This document shows, in pieces, positions 9,295-16,938 of a DNA stretch of 61,792 nucleotides. This stretch comes from Streptomyces longispororuber. GTDB lineage: Bacteria; Actinomycetota; Actinomycetes; Streptomycetales; Streptomycetaceae. The notes below the pieces were generated by a model. The model did no database searches, was not told the origin of the DNA, and saw nothing but the letters and a program-made list of their open reading frames with translations. The DNA lies in assembly GCF_014656095.1 (NCBI RefSeq), contig NZ_BNBT01000035.1:1-61792 (forward strand). Direction: 5' to 3'. Every line of letters begins with the position of its first letter. Position 1 is the first letter of the stretch. The position numbers and the translations under genes are program-made.

Positions 9295-10058
9295 TGCGTA
9301 CGAAGCGACTGTGGGCGACGGCCGGGCTGCTCGGCCTCACCACGCTGCTCGGCTCGGGCGCGGCGTTCGCCGCGCCGGGTGACGACGACAAGGGCCGCAC
9401 CGATGCGGGGACGTCCTTCCGTACGGCGACGCCGATCGACCAGGGGCAGAAGGGCACGGCGACCGCGTCGACGGGCGACTACCTCTACTGGTCCTTCCCG
9501 GCGGACGCCGGGCAGCGCCCCCGGGTCGAGGCGACCGTGAAGCTGCCCGAGTCGGCGCGCGGCACCGGCGCGACGTGGCGGATCGACGTGTACGACGGCC
9601 TGCGCCGCCGCCAGGCCTGCAGGTACGGCATGCAGGCGCGGACGGCGGGCACCGCGTCCTCGGTCGAGCTGGCCTGCACGCTGCGCACAGTGCGCGCCTG
9701 GTCGGAGCCGTGGGCCAACGACCCGCTGCCGGGCACGTACTACGTGCGCCTGACGGCGACGGGCCTGCGCACCGCCGACCTGGGCCAGCCGGTCACCGCC
9801 GAGGTCAAGGCCACGTCGAAGGACGTCGGCGGCGCGGCGGCGGTGGACGGCACCCTGGGCGCCCCCCTGGTGCCGGGCACCCGCCCCGGCTCCGACTCCG
9901 AGCCCGAGGACGGCTGGTCCTCGGGCTGGTGGACGGACCGCTGGGTGTGGACGGGCATCGGCGGCGTCCTGGCGGCGCTGGCGGGCGTCGGGGGTTACAC
10001 CCTGACACGCGGCACGGGCAGGGCCACGTCAGCAGGAAACAGCCCGTCCGGCGTTTGA
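9294..10058 (+). CDS. Secreted protein with C-terminal membrane anchor, partner of the VWA protein
   Basis: A 254-aa protein of unknown function. It has a signal peptide (residues 1-24, ending AFA-A), an extracellular domain of about 190 residues and a C-terminal membrane helix near 218-238. ATG 9294 overlaps the stop of the VWA gene by one base (TGATG), so translation is coupled. The extracellular part begins with TSFRTATPIDQGQKG and a YLYWSF stretch, resembling a PPC-like beta-sandwich as seen also in the second half of the VWA partner; this is a weak call. The last codons (NSPSGV) and the stop are supplied by the dispersed intergenic repeat at 10041. Confidence 0.75.
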   Translation: MRTKRLWATAGLLGLTTLLGSGAAFAAPGDDDKGRTDAGTSFRTATPIDQGQKGTATASTGDYLYWSFPADAGQRPRVEATVKLPESARGTGATWRIDVYDGLRRRQACRYGMQARTAGTASSVELACTLRTVRAWSEPWANDPLPGTYYVRLTATGLRTADLGQPVTAEVKATSKDVGGAAAVDGTLGAPLVPGTRPGSDSEPEDGWSSGWWTDRWVWTGIGGVLAALAGVGGYTLTRGTGRATSAGNSPSGV

Positions 10059-10125
10059 GGACGAGCGCGCAGCGCGATGAACGGGGGTCCAGGGGGCAGG
10101 GCTCCCTGGTTTCGGGAAGGGGCGG
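10041..10125 (+). repeat. Dispersed intergenic repeat, long form
   Basis: It begins with the 25-bp core (GTCCGGCGTTTGAGGACG inside) and continues through a GCGCGCAGCGCG hairpin, GATGAACGGGGGTCCAGGGG and a second hairpin ending near GGTTTCGGGAAGGGGCG. The copy at 53239-53325 is nearly identical over about 85 bp. The core contains the TGA stop of the upstream gene. Confidence 0.8.
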
Positions 10126-10159
10126 GCCTGGGGCGCCCCCGCGAGGCCCCGGCCCACCC

Positions 10160-10795
10160 CTACCCTCCCCGCAACGCCTTGGCCAAGGCCCCCTCCCCCG
10201 TCACGGCCACCCGCCCGGCCCGCACCCCCTCGGCCACACTCAGAACCCCGCGCCCCAGCTCGACCGCCGTCCCCGCGTCCAGCGTCACCCGCGCGTCCGG
10301 CTCACCGGGCGCGGCCCCGTCCCCGTACGAGACGCTCCCGTCCTCCCCGATCCGCACATGGAACTCCCCCTCCTCCAGGCGCACTTCCACCAGACCCGCC
10401 TCCGGGGACACGGCATCCAGCAGCGGCAGCGCGAACCAGTGGGCCCGGACCGCGTCGGTGGGCCGGCGCTCGGCGAGCCCGGGGGCGCCCCACGCGGCGA
10501 GCGCCCGCAGCACGGGCAGCAGCTCGCGGCCCCGCGCGGTGAGCTCGTAGACGTACGCGGAGGCGGGCGGCGGCAGGCGGCGGCGCGTCGTGAGGCCCGC
10601 CTGCTCCATGTCCTTCAGCCGGGAGGCGAGTACGTCGGTGCTCACTCCCGGCAGATCGGCGTGCAGATCGGTGTAGCGGCGCGGACCGACGAGCAGTTCG
10701 CGGACGATCAGCAGGGTCCAGCGGTCACCGACGGCGTCGAGGGCGCGGGCGGCGGCGCAGAACTGGTCGTAACTACGGCGCGGTCGAGGTGGCAT
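10160..10795 (-). CDS. HxlR-type winged-helix transcriptional regulator with sterol-carrier-like C-terminus
   Basis: A 211-aa protein. Residues 1-100 are a typical HxlR winged helix (SYDQFCAAARALDAVGDRWT, then LIVRELLVGPRRYTDLHADL, and a wing ending YELTARGRELLPVL). The C-terminal 100 residues resemble a small SCP2-like ligand domain found in many actinobacterial HxlR proteins. ATG 10795 matches the family start; ATG 10813 is in frame but only 4 bp from an operator. It is divergent from the aminotransferase at 10879, and the space between holds a pair of palindromes, so autoregulation and control of the aminotransferase are likely. The inducer is unknown. Confidence 0.8.
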   Translation of the reverse strand: MPPRPRRSYDQFCAAARALDAVGDRWTLLIVRELLVGPRRYTDLHADLPGVSTDVLASRLKDMEQAGLTTRRRLPPPASAYVYELTARGRELLPVLRALAAWGAPGLAERRPTDAVRAHWFALPLLDAVSPEAGLVEVRLEEGEFHVRIGEDGSVSYGDGAAPGEPDARVTLDAGTAVELGRGVLSVAEGVRAGRVAVTGEGALAKALRGG

Positions 10796-10817
10796 ACGCC
10801 GCAGTCTAGACATGATG

Positions 10818-10851
10818 TTGGACTTTCCAAGCTCCAGCTTGGTAAAACCAA
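10818..10851. promoter_or_regulatory. Paired operator TTGG-N5-CCAA, two sites 21 bp apart
   Basis: TTGGACTTTCCAA (10818-10830) and TTGGTAAAACCAA (10839-10851) are each palindromic and lie two helical turns apart in the divergent intergenic region between the HxlR gene and the aminotransferase. The inner half-sites also form CCAAGCT-CC-AGCTTGG. This arrangement suits two dimers of the adjacent HxlR regulator. Confidence 0.55.
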
Positions 10852-10878
10852 GTATCGCTCGCCACGGGAGGCACACGC

Positions 10879-12090
10879 ATGGAGTTCCGGCAGTCCAGCA
10901 AGCTCAGCGAGGTCTGTTACGAGATCCGGGGCCCGGTCATCGAGCACGCCAACGCCCTGGAGGAGGCGGGCCACAGCGTGCTGCGCCTGAACACCGGGAA
11001 CCCCGCGCTGTTCGGCTTCGAGGCGCCCGAGGAGATCGTCCAGGACATGATCCGGATGCTGCCCCGCGCGCACGGCTACACCGACTCGCGCGGTGTCCTG
11101 TCCGCGCGCCGCGCGGTGGTGCAGCGCTACGAGGCACTCGGCGTCGAGGACCTCTCCGTGGACGACGTCTTCCTCGGCAACGGCGTGTCCGAGCTGGTCA
11201 CGATGGCCGTACAGGCGCTCCTGGAGGACGGCGACGAAGTCCTCATCCCCGCTCCGGACTTCCCCCTCTGGACGGCCGTGACCACCCTCTCCGGGGGCAG
11301 GGCCGTGCACTACCTGTGCGACGAACAGGCGGACTGGTACCCCGACCTCGACGACCTGGCCTCGAAGATCACGGACCGTACCAAGGCCCTGGTCATCATC
11401 AACCCGAACAACCCGACGGGCGCGGTGTACCCGCGCGAGGTCCTGGAGGGCATGCTCGACCTGGCGCGCCGCCACGGCCTGATGGTGTTCGCCGACGAGA
11501 TCTACGACCAGATCCTGTACGACGACGCGGTGCACCACGGCGTCGCCGCCCTCGCCCCCGACCTGGTGGTGCTGACCTTCTGCGGCCTGTCGAAGACGTA
11601 CCGGGTGGCGGGCTTCCGCTCCGGCTGGCTGGTGGTGACCGGCCCGAAGCAGCACGCGAAGGACTATCTGGAGGGCCTGACGATGCTGGCCTCCATGCGG
11701 CTGTGCGCCAACGCGCCCGCCCAGTACGCCATCCAGGCCGCGCTCGGCGGCCGCCAGTCCATCCACGAGCTGACCGCGCCCGGCGGCCGGCTGCGCGAGC
11801 AGCGCGACCGCGCCTGGCAGAAGCTCAACGAGATCCCCGGGGTGTCGTGCGTGAAGCCGAAGGGCGCGCTGTACGCCTTCGCGCGCCTGGACCCCACGGT
11901 GCACGCCATCCACGACGACGAGAAGTTCGTGCTCGACCTCCTCCTCCAGGAGAAGATCCAGGTCGTGCAGGGCACCGGCTTCAACTGGCCGCACCCGGAC
12001 CACTTCCGCATCCTCACCCTCCCGTACGCCGACGACCTGGACGCGGCGATCAGCCGCATCGGCCGCTTCCTGAGCGGCTACCGCCAGTAG
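10879..12090 (+). CDS. PLP-dependent aminotransferase, AlaA type
   Basis: A 403-aa class I/II aminotransferase, full length. Landmarks: the N-terminal RLNTGNP, the HGYTDSRG turn, LIPAPDFPLW, INPNNPTGAVY, FADEIYDQILYD with the PLP-pyridine Asp, and the Schiff-base lysine K239 in CGLSKTYR followed by the phosphate-binding GFRSGW. The order matches glutamate-pyruvate (alanine) aminotransferases of the AlaA group. It would interconvert pyruvate and alanine using glutamate in the cytosol. A strong GGGAGG ribosome site lies 7 nt before the ATG. It is probably controlled by the divergent HxlR protein through the palindrome pair upstream. Confidence 0.85.
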   Translation: MEFRQSSKLSEVCYEIRGPVIEHANALEEAGHSVLRLNTGNPALFGFEAPEEIVQDMIRMLPRAHGYTDSRGVLSARRAVVQRYEALGVEDLSVDDVFLGNGVSELVTMAVQALLEDGDEVLIPAPDFPLWTAVTTLSGGRAVHYLCDEQADWYPDLDDLASKITDRTKALVIINPNNPTGAVYPREVLEGMLDLARRHGLMVFADEIYDQILYDDAVHHGVAALAPDLVVLTFCGLSKTYRVAGFRSGWLVVTGPKQHAKDYLEGLTMLASMRLCANAPAQYAIQAALGGRQSIHELTAPGGRLREQRDRAWQKLNEIPGVSCVKPKGALYAFARLDPTVHAIHDDEKFVLDLLLQEKIQVVQGTGFNWPHPDHFRILTLPYADDLDAAISRIGRFLSGYRQ

Positions 12091-12127
12091 CGCGGCAGCC
12101 GGTCGGCGCCCGTGGCCCGGCGACCAC

Positions 12128-13114
12128 TCAGCCGGCCCTGCGTGCCTCGGGGTGACGCAGGCACCAGCCCTCCCAGGCGGAGGAGACCATGTCGGTCACG
12201 CTGTAGCGGGCGGTCCAGCCCAGGTGCCGCTGGATGGGAGTGGCGTCCGCGACGACCTTCGCCGGGTCTCCCGGGCGCCGGGCGGTCACGACCGGCTCGG
12301 TCCCGTGCCCGGTCACCGTGGCGATGACCTCGATCAGCTCCCGCACCGAAAGGCCCTCGCCGCGGCCCACGTTGAAGGTGTGGGCCACCCCCTCGTGCAC
12401 GCGCAGGTGGCGGGCGGCGGCCACGTGCGCGGAGGCGATGTCGGCGACGTGGATGTAGTCGCGTACGCAGGTGCCGTCCGGCGTGGCGTAGTCGTCGCCG
12501 AATATGCGGGGCGCCTCACCGGCGGTGAGTTTCTCGAAGACCATGGGGACGAGGTTCAGCACGCGCTTGTCGGCCATCGCCGGGGCGGCGGCACCGGCGA
12601 CGTTGAAGTAGCGCAGGTTGATCACGTCCACGCCGTACGCCTCATGGGCCGCCATGCCGAGCCACTCACCGATGAGCTTGGTCTGGCCGTACGGGCTCAT
12701 CGGCGCGCACGGGGTCTCCTCGGTGACCAGGTCCACGTCCGGCATCCCGTAGACGGAAGCGCTGGAGGAGTACACCAGCTTCCGCACGCCGGCGGTGTTC
12801 ATCGCGGACAGCAGGACGCGGAAACCCTCGACGTTCTGGTGGTAGTGCGCCAAGGGGCGTTCGACGGATTCACCGACCTGGGTCCGGGCGACCAGGTTGA
12901 CGACGCCTTCCACCCGGTATTCCCGGAAAAGGCCGTCCAGAGCCCGCTCGTCGCGGACGTCGGCGACGACGAGGGGAACTCCCGCGGGCACGTTGGACCG
13001 GGCTCCGGTGGAGAGATCGTCCACCACCAGCACGCGCTCCCCGGCGTCGTGCATCGCCTTCACGACGTGTCCGCCGATGTAGCCGGCGCCGCCTGCGACG
13101 AGCCAGAACTTCAT
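12128..13114 (-). CDS. galE: UDP-glucose 4-epimerase
   Basis: A 328-aa extended SDR protein of GalE length. The NAD-binding motif GGAGYIGG begins at residue 8, the active-site Ser sits in YSSSASVYG near 118, and the YxxxK pair in SPYGQTK near 143. The substrate segment contains NVAGA and CVRDYIHVADIASAH, typical of UDP-hexose epimerases. It interconverts UDP-glucose and UDP-galactose in the cytosol. The ATG has an AAGGAACGG ribosome site. It is convergent with the aminotransferase (37 bp between stops) and divergent from the SDR/OYE operon. Other UDP-sugar epimerase activities are possible. Confidence 0.88.
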   Translation of the reverse strand: MKFWLVAGGAGYIGGHVVKAMHDAGERVLVVDDLSTGARSNVPAGVPLVVADVRDERALDGLFREYRVEGVVNLVARTQVGESVERPLAHYHQNVEGFRVLLSAMNTAGVRKLVYSSSASVYGMPDVDLVTEETPCAPMSPYGQTKLIGEWLGMAAHEAYGVDVINLRYFNVAGAAAPAMADKRVLNLVPMVFEKLTAGEAPRIFGDDYATPDGTCVRDYIHVADIASAHVAAARHLRVHEGVAHTFNVGRGEGLSVRELIEVIATVTGHGTEPVVTARRPGDPAKVVADATPIQRHLGWTARYSVTDMVSSAWEGWCLRHPEARRAG

Positions 13115-13294
13115 TGCACCGTTCCTTTGGTCGTGCGTGTAGTAATTCGGATGAACTTCTATCAGGGGACGTGAGCAACCAGGACTTCCGAAAGTGCGAG
13201 TTGTGCCCCTTTGTTTCTACTCTCTGACCTGTCGGCGCCGGCGGGGGAGCCATCTGGATGGATGGCTGCCGTGCGCGACAGCAAGGAGAAAGCT

Positions 13295-13999
13295 GTGGGA
13301 CGTTCAGTTCTCATCACCGGCGGCAATCGCGGAATCGGGCTGTCGATCGCCCGGGAACTCGCCGCGGCCGGTGACCGGGTCGCCGTCACCTACCGCTCGG
13401 GCGAGCCGCCGGAGGGCCTCTTCGGAGTCCGCTGCGATGTGACCTCGGCGGCGGACGTGGAACGCGCCTTCACCGAGGTGGAGGCGGAGCACGGGCCGGT
13501 CGAGGTGGTGGTGGCCAATGCCGGGATCACCCGGGACGGCCTGCTGCTCAGGATGACCGAAGAGGACTTCGGTGCCGTCCTGGAGACCAACCTCGGCGGA
13601 GTCTTCCGGGTCGTCAAGCGCGCCACCCGCGGGATGCTGCGGCTCAGGTCCGGACGGATCGTGCTGATCTCGTCCGTGGTCGGCCTCTCGGGAGAGGCGG
13701 GCCAGTGCAACTACGCGGCGGCCAAAGCGGGCCTCATCGGCTTCGGCCGTTCCCTGGCACGGGAGTTGGGCAGCCGTGGCATCACGGTGAACATCGTGTC
13801 ACCGGGCATCGTGGCGACAGACATGACAGCCGTGCTCTCCCCGGAGCGCAGGGACGAGATCTGCGCGAACGTCCCGCTGCGGCGGATGGCGGAGCCGGGT
13901 GAGATCGCCCCGGTCGTACGGTTCATCGCCTCACCGGAGGCCGCCTACATCACCGGCGCGGTCATTCCCGTCGACGGCGGCCTCGGCATGGGGCACTGA
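13295..13999 (+). CDS. Short-chain dehydrogenase, FabG-like 3-oxoacyl-ACP reductase
   Basis: A 234-aa classical SDR. It has the NADP-binding TGGNRGIG near residue 9, NAG at about 77, the catalytic Ser in ISSVVG near 130 and the YxxxK pair NYAAAKAGL near 145, plus the FabG-type ending ITGAVIPVDGG. GTG 13295 was chosen because a perfect AAGGAG lies 6 nt upstream and it gives the usual N-terminus. It reduces a 3-oxo (beta-keto) group with NADPH; the substrate may be an acyl thioester or a free ketone. It opens a four-gene operon with an Old-Yellow-Enzyme, methylglyoxal synthase and NudC, which suggests carbonyl chemistry rather than primary fatty acid synthesis. Confidence 0.85.
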   Translation: MGRSVLITGGNRGIGLSIARELAAAGDRVAVTYRSGEPPEGLFGVRCDVTSAADVERAFTEVEAEHGPVEVVVANAGITRDGLLLRMTEEDFGAVLETNLGGVFRVVKRATRGMLRLRSGRIVLISSVVGLSGEAGQCNYAAAKAGLIGFGRSLARELGSRGITVNIVSPGIVATDMTAVLSPERRDEICANVPLRRMAEPGEIAPVVRFIASPEAAYITGAVIPVDGGLGMGH

Positions 14000-14050
14000 A
14001 CCCCGGACCGGCCACGTCCCGATCTCCAGCACACCCCAAGGAACTCCTCC

Positions 14051-15145
14051 ATGAGCAAGCTCTTCGAGCCCATCCGTCTTCGCAACCTGACCATCCCCAA
14101 CCGTGTGTGGATGGCACCCATGTGCCAGTACTCGGCGGCCCACAGCGGTCCCGAACTGGGCGTGCCCCACGACTGGCACGCCACGCACCTGACCACCCGC
14201 GCGGTGGGCGGGGTCGGCCTGATCCTGGTAGAGGCCACCGCGGTCAACCCGGAGGGCCGGATCACTCCCGGCTGCCTCGGGCTGTGGAACGACCGCCAGC
14301 AGGAGGCGTTCCGGAAGATCAACGACTCCCTGCTGGAGCACGGCACCGTGCCGGCGATCCAACTGGCCCATGCCGGGCGCAAGGCGTCGACGGCGGCGCC
14401 CTTCCGCGGCGGGAAGCCGGTCGCCCCGGCCGACGGCGGCTGGCAGACGGTGGGGCCGAGCGCGGTACCGTTCGGCGACTATCCGACGCCGACGGAACTG
14501 ACGGTCCGTGAGATCGCGGGCGTCGTCCAGGACTTCGCGAGCGCCGCCAGGCGGGCGCTGCGGGCCGGTTTCCAGGCCGTCGAGGTGCACGGGGCACACG
14601 GCTTCCTGATCAACTCGTTCCTCTCCCCGTACAGCAACAAGCGGACGGACGCCTACGGCGGCTCCTTCGAGAACCGCATCCGGCTCGCCCTGGAGATCGT
14701 AGACGCGGTGGGCGAGGTCTGGCCGGACGACCTCCCGATGTTCTTCCGCACCTCGGCCACCGACTGGCTGAGCGAGGACACCCGGGACGCCCGTGAGGGC
14801 TGGACCGGGGAGGACACCGTACGGCTGGCGGGCCGGCTGATGGAGCACGGCGTCGACCTGCTCGACGTGTCCACCGGCGGCATCGCCCCGGACGCCCGGA
14901 TTCCGGTCGGCCCCGGCTACCAGGTTCCGCTGGCGGAGCAGGTACGCAGCGAGACGTCGATGCGGGTCGGCGCGGTCGGCAAGATCACCGAGCCGTGGCA
15001 GGCCGAGGAGATCCTGGAGCAGGGCAGGGCCGATGTCGTCCTGCTCGGCCGGGAACTGCTGCGCAACCCGTACTGGCCGCAGTACGCCGCGGCCAAGCTC
15101 GGCGACGAGCCCAACTGGCCCGACGCGTACGGCTACGCGGTCTAG
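14051..15145 (+). CDS. NADH:flavin oxidoreductase, Old Yellow Enzyme (YqjM type)
   Basis: A 364-aa FMN-dependent TIM-barrel enzyme. Family markers are the N-terminal WMAPMCQYSA with the Cys/Tyr of the YqjM (thermophilic-like) class, LILVEATAV, the substrate-binding pair in EVHGAHGFL, SPYSNKRTDAYGGSFENR for FMN/dimer contacts and the phosphate loop VGAVGKI. These enzymes reduce alkenes conjugated to a carbonyl using NAD(P)H. It follows the SDR gene by 51 bp with an AAGG ribosome site and precedes methylglyoxal synthase by 123 bp, so the group is likely one transcript acting on small reactive carbonyl compounds. The substrate is not evident. Confidence 0.9.
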   Translation: MSKLFEPIRLRNLTIPNRVWMAPMCQYSAAHSGPELGVPHDWHATHLTTRAVGGVGLILVEATAVNPEGRITPGCLGLWNDRQQEAFRKINDSLLEHGTVPAIQLAHAGRKASTAAPFRGGKPVAPADGGWQTVGPSAVPFGDYPTPTELTVREIAGVVQDFASAARRALRAGFQAVEVHGAHGFLINSFLSPYSNKRTDAYGGSFENRIRLALEIVDAVGEVWPDDLPMFFRTSATDWLSEDTRDAREGWTGEDTVRLAGRLMEHGVDLLDVSTGGIAPDARIPVGPGYQVPLAEQVRSETSMRVGAVGKITEPWQAEEILEQGRADVVLLGRELLRNPYWPQYAAAKLGDEPNWPDAYGYAV

Positions 15146-15171
15146 CGGTGGGCGCCGGAGCAGGCGGAGGA

Positions 15172-15267
15172 ATGACGAACACGGCGACCACGTGCCCGGG
15201 CCGCGAGGACACCGCACAGGGACACGGTCGCGGCGCACAGCGCCGACTTCACTACGGGGGAGAGTGA
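15172..15267 (+). CDS. Possible 31-aa leader ORF before methylglyoxal synthase
   Basis: A short frame begins with ATG 15172 just after AGGCGGAGG and stops one base before the mgsA ATG, which would couple the two. The peptide has no recognisable features. The ribosome site is only about 2 nt from the ATG, too close to be ideal, so this may be chance. Confidence 0.25.
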   Translation: MTNTATTCPGREDTAQGHGRGAQRRLHYGGE

Positions 15268-15268
15268 C

Positions 15269-15886
15269 ATGCGCATCGCGCTGATCGCCCATGACGGCAT
15301 GAAGACGACGATGGTCGACTGGGTGGGCCGTCAGTACGGCGAACTCGCCCGGCACGAGCTGGTGGCGACCGAGTCCACCGGCGCCTTGCTGGCCGAGCGG
15401 TTCGGCCTGGCCGTCGAGCAGGTGGCCAGCGGTCCGCTCGGCGGGGACCAGCAGATCGGCGCCATGATCGTCGATCACCGGGTGGATCTGATGATCTTCT
15501 TCTGGGACCCGATGGGACTGCATCCGCACAGCCCCGATGTCCAGGCGCTGATGCGGCTGGCGGTCCTCCAGGACGTTCCGATGGCACTGAACCCGGCCAG
15601 TGCCGACCACGTCCTGCGGTCACTTTCCACAGCCGGCCGGCCGCAGGGGCCCGAGGCCGTCGGCGGCCACCGGCGGACGCCGTCGGTGCGGACCGACACC
15701 GCCCACCGACGGACCCCGGCGGCAAGCCCCGCGACCGCCTCACGGCCCTCGGCCGCACCGGCAGCGGCGCGGCGGTCCCCGGCCTCCCGGTGGACCGACA
15801 CGTCCGCGTCCCCGTCGGTTCCGCGACGTGGCGCCCGGGGCGTGCACGGCTCCGGCCGGACCCCCACCGTCCCTTCCGAGAGGTGA
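15269..15886 (+). CDS. mgsA: Methylglyoxal synthase with atypical C-terminal tail
   Basis: A 205-aa protein; residues 1-118 align with bacterial methylglyoxal synthase, which converts dihydroxyacetone phosphate to methylglyoxal plus phosphate. The catalytic set is complete: H8-D9, D60 in GPLGGDQQ, D80 in FFWDP, H87 and D90. After NPASADHVL the normal C-terminal helix (about 30 residues in E. coli) is missing and is replaced by about 85 Arg/Ser/Ala/Pro-rich residues of low complexity. In that tail another frame shows more typical third-position GC, hinting at a frameshift. The stop is 3 bp from nudC. Methylglyoxal synthase is uncommon in Streptomyces; its operon partners suggest that methylglyoxal is a building block or a carbon valve. 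Confidence 0.8.
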   Translation: MRIALIAHDGMKTTMVDWVGRQYGELARHELVATESTGALLAERFGLAVEQVASGPLGGDQQIGAMIVDHRVDLMIFFWDPMGLHPHSPDVQALMRLAVLQDVPMALNPASADHVLRSLSTAGRPQGPEAVGGHRRTPSVRTDTAHRRTPAASPATASRPSAAPAAARRSPASRWTDTSASPSVPRRGARGVHGSGRTPTVPSER

Positions 15887-15889
15887 GCG

Positions 15890-16867
15890 ATGTCCTTGTC
15901 CACTGGGTCCACTGGGTCCACTGGGTCCACTGGGTCCACTGGGTACGTCACCACCGAGATGCCGGAGCCGGCCCTGTCCCGGGCCGCGGTGGACCGCGCC
16001 GGGGAGCACCGCACGGACGAGGCCTGGCTGAGCGCGGCATGGCTGCGGAGCAGCACCCGTGTGGTCCTGGTGGCCCAGGACCACACGCTGGTGGCCGAGG
16101 ACGGGGCCGGGCAGTTGGAGGTCGTCCTGCTGCCGGCCTCGTCGGCGCCCGACGGGACGCGGTACTTCCTCGGCTCGGACACCGCGGGGGTGGACTACTT
16201 CGCCGTCTCGGTGCCCAGCCTGAGGCCCTACCGGACCCTGGGCACACGCGAGGCCGGGCTCCGTGAGACCGGGACGCTTCTGTCGCCCCGGGACGTCGGG
16301 CTGCTGGTCCACGCCGTCGCTCTGGACGCCTGGCACCGGAGCCACCCCTTCTGCCCTCGGTGCGCGCACGCCACCGACGTCGCCTTCGGCGGGCACATGA
16401 GGCGCTGTCCGTCCTGCCGGACGGAGCACTTCCCGCGCACGGACCCGGCGGTGATCATGCTGGTCACCGACACCGAGGACCGCTGCCTGCTGGCCCGCAA
16501 CGCGGCGTGGCAGGAGGGACGCTGGTCGGTCCTGGCGGGGTTCGTGGACCCCGGCGAGTCACTGGAGCAGGCGGTCCGCCGTGAGGTGCTGGAGGAAGTG
16601 GGCGTCCGGGCGGACTCCGTCCGCTACGCCGGGAGCCAGGCGTGGCCGTTCCCCGCGAGTCTGATGCTCGGCTTCTTCGCCTCGGCCGCGAACCCGGCGA
16701 TCGCGGTGGACGGCGAGGAGATCGCCCAGGCACGCTGGTTCTCCCGGGCGCGTCTGCGGGAGGCGATGGTCGAGGGCGTGGTGGCGCTGCCGTCCCGCGT
16801 GTCGATCGCCCGCGTGATGATCGAACAGTGGTACGGCGAACCGCTCCCGCAGACCCCCTCCTGGTGA
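15890..16867 (+). CDS. nudC: NAD(+) diphosphatase / Nudix hydrolase
   Basis: A 325-aa NudC-type enzyme that cleaves NAD(H) to NMN(H) and AMP, and in some bacteria removes NAD caps from RNA. A four-Cys zinc ribbon (CPRC near 152, CPSC near 170) precedes the Nudix box (G-x5-E-x7-REVLEEVG) near 215-237 and the NADH-specific SQAWPFPAS motif, with Ala in place of the usual Pro. The first residues are five Ser-Thr-Gly repeats encoded by a 9-bp tandem repeat right after the start. GAGAGG provides the ribosome site. It is the last gene of the SDR-OYE-mgsA operon and converges on the MmyB-type regulator. Confidence 0.88.
   Translation: MSLSTGSTGSTGSTGSTGYVTTEMPEPALSRAAVDRAGEHRTDEAWLSAAWLRSSTRVVLVAQDHTLVAEDGAGQLEVVLLPASSAPDGTRYFLGSDTAGVDYFAVSVPSLRPYRTLGTREAGLRETGTLLSPRDVGLLVHAVALDAWHRSHPFCPRCAHATDVAFGGHMRRCPSCRTEHFPRTDPAVIMLVTDTEDRCLLARNAAWQEGRWSVLAGFVDPGESLEQAVRREVLEEVGVRADSVRYAGSQAWPFPASLMLGFFASAANPAIAVDGEEIAQARWFSRARLREAMVEGVVALPSRVSIARVMIEQWYGEPLPQTPSW
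15899..15943 (+). repeat. Five tandem copies of TCCACTGGG inside nudC
   Basis: Five perfect 9-bp units start 9 bases after the nudC ATG and encode (Ser-Thr-Gly)5. Copy-number change would alter length in steps of three residues without changing the frame. Confidence 0.95.
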
Positions 16868-16938
16868 CCATGCGGGGTACCGCCTCACCGACCGGTGTCG
16901 CCCCGGCCCACGGGGCGGCACCGGTCGACGCCGTTCCG

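Noticed and set aside
15899..15943. Phase-variable switching of nudC by the tandem repeat
   Set aside because: The unit is 9 bp, so copy changes keep the frame; on/off switching is not possible.
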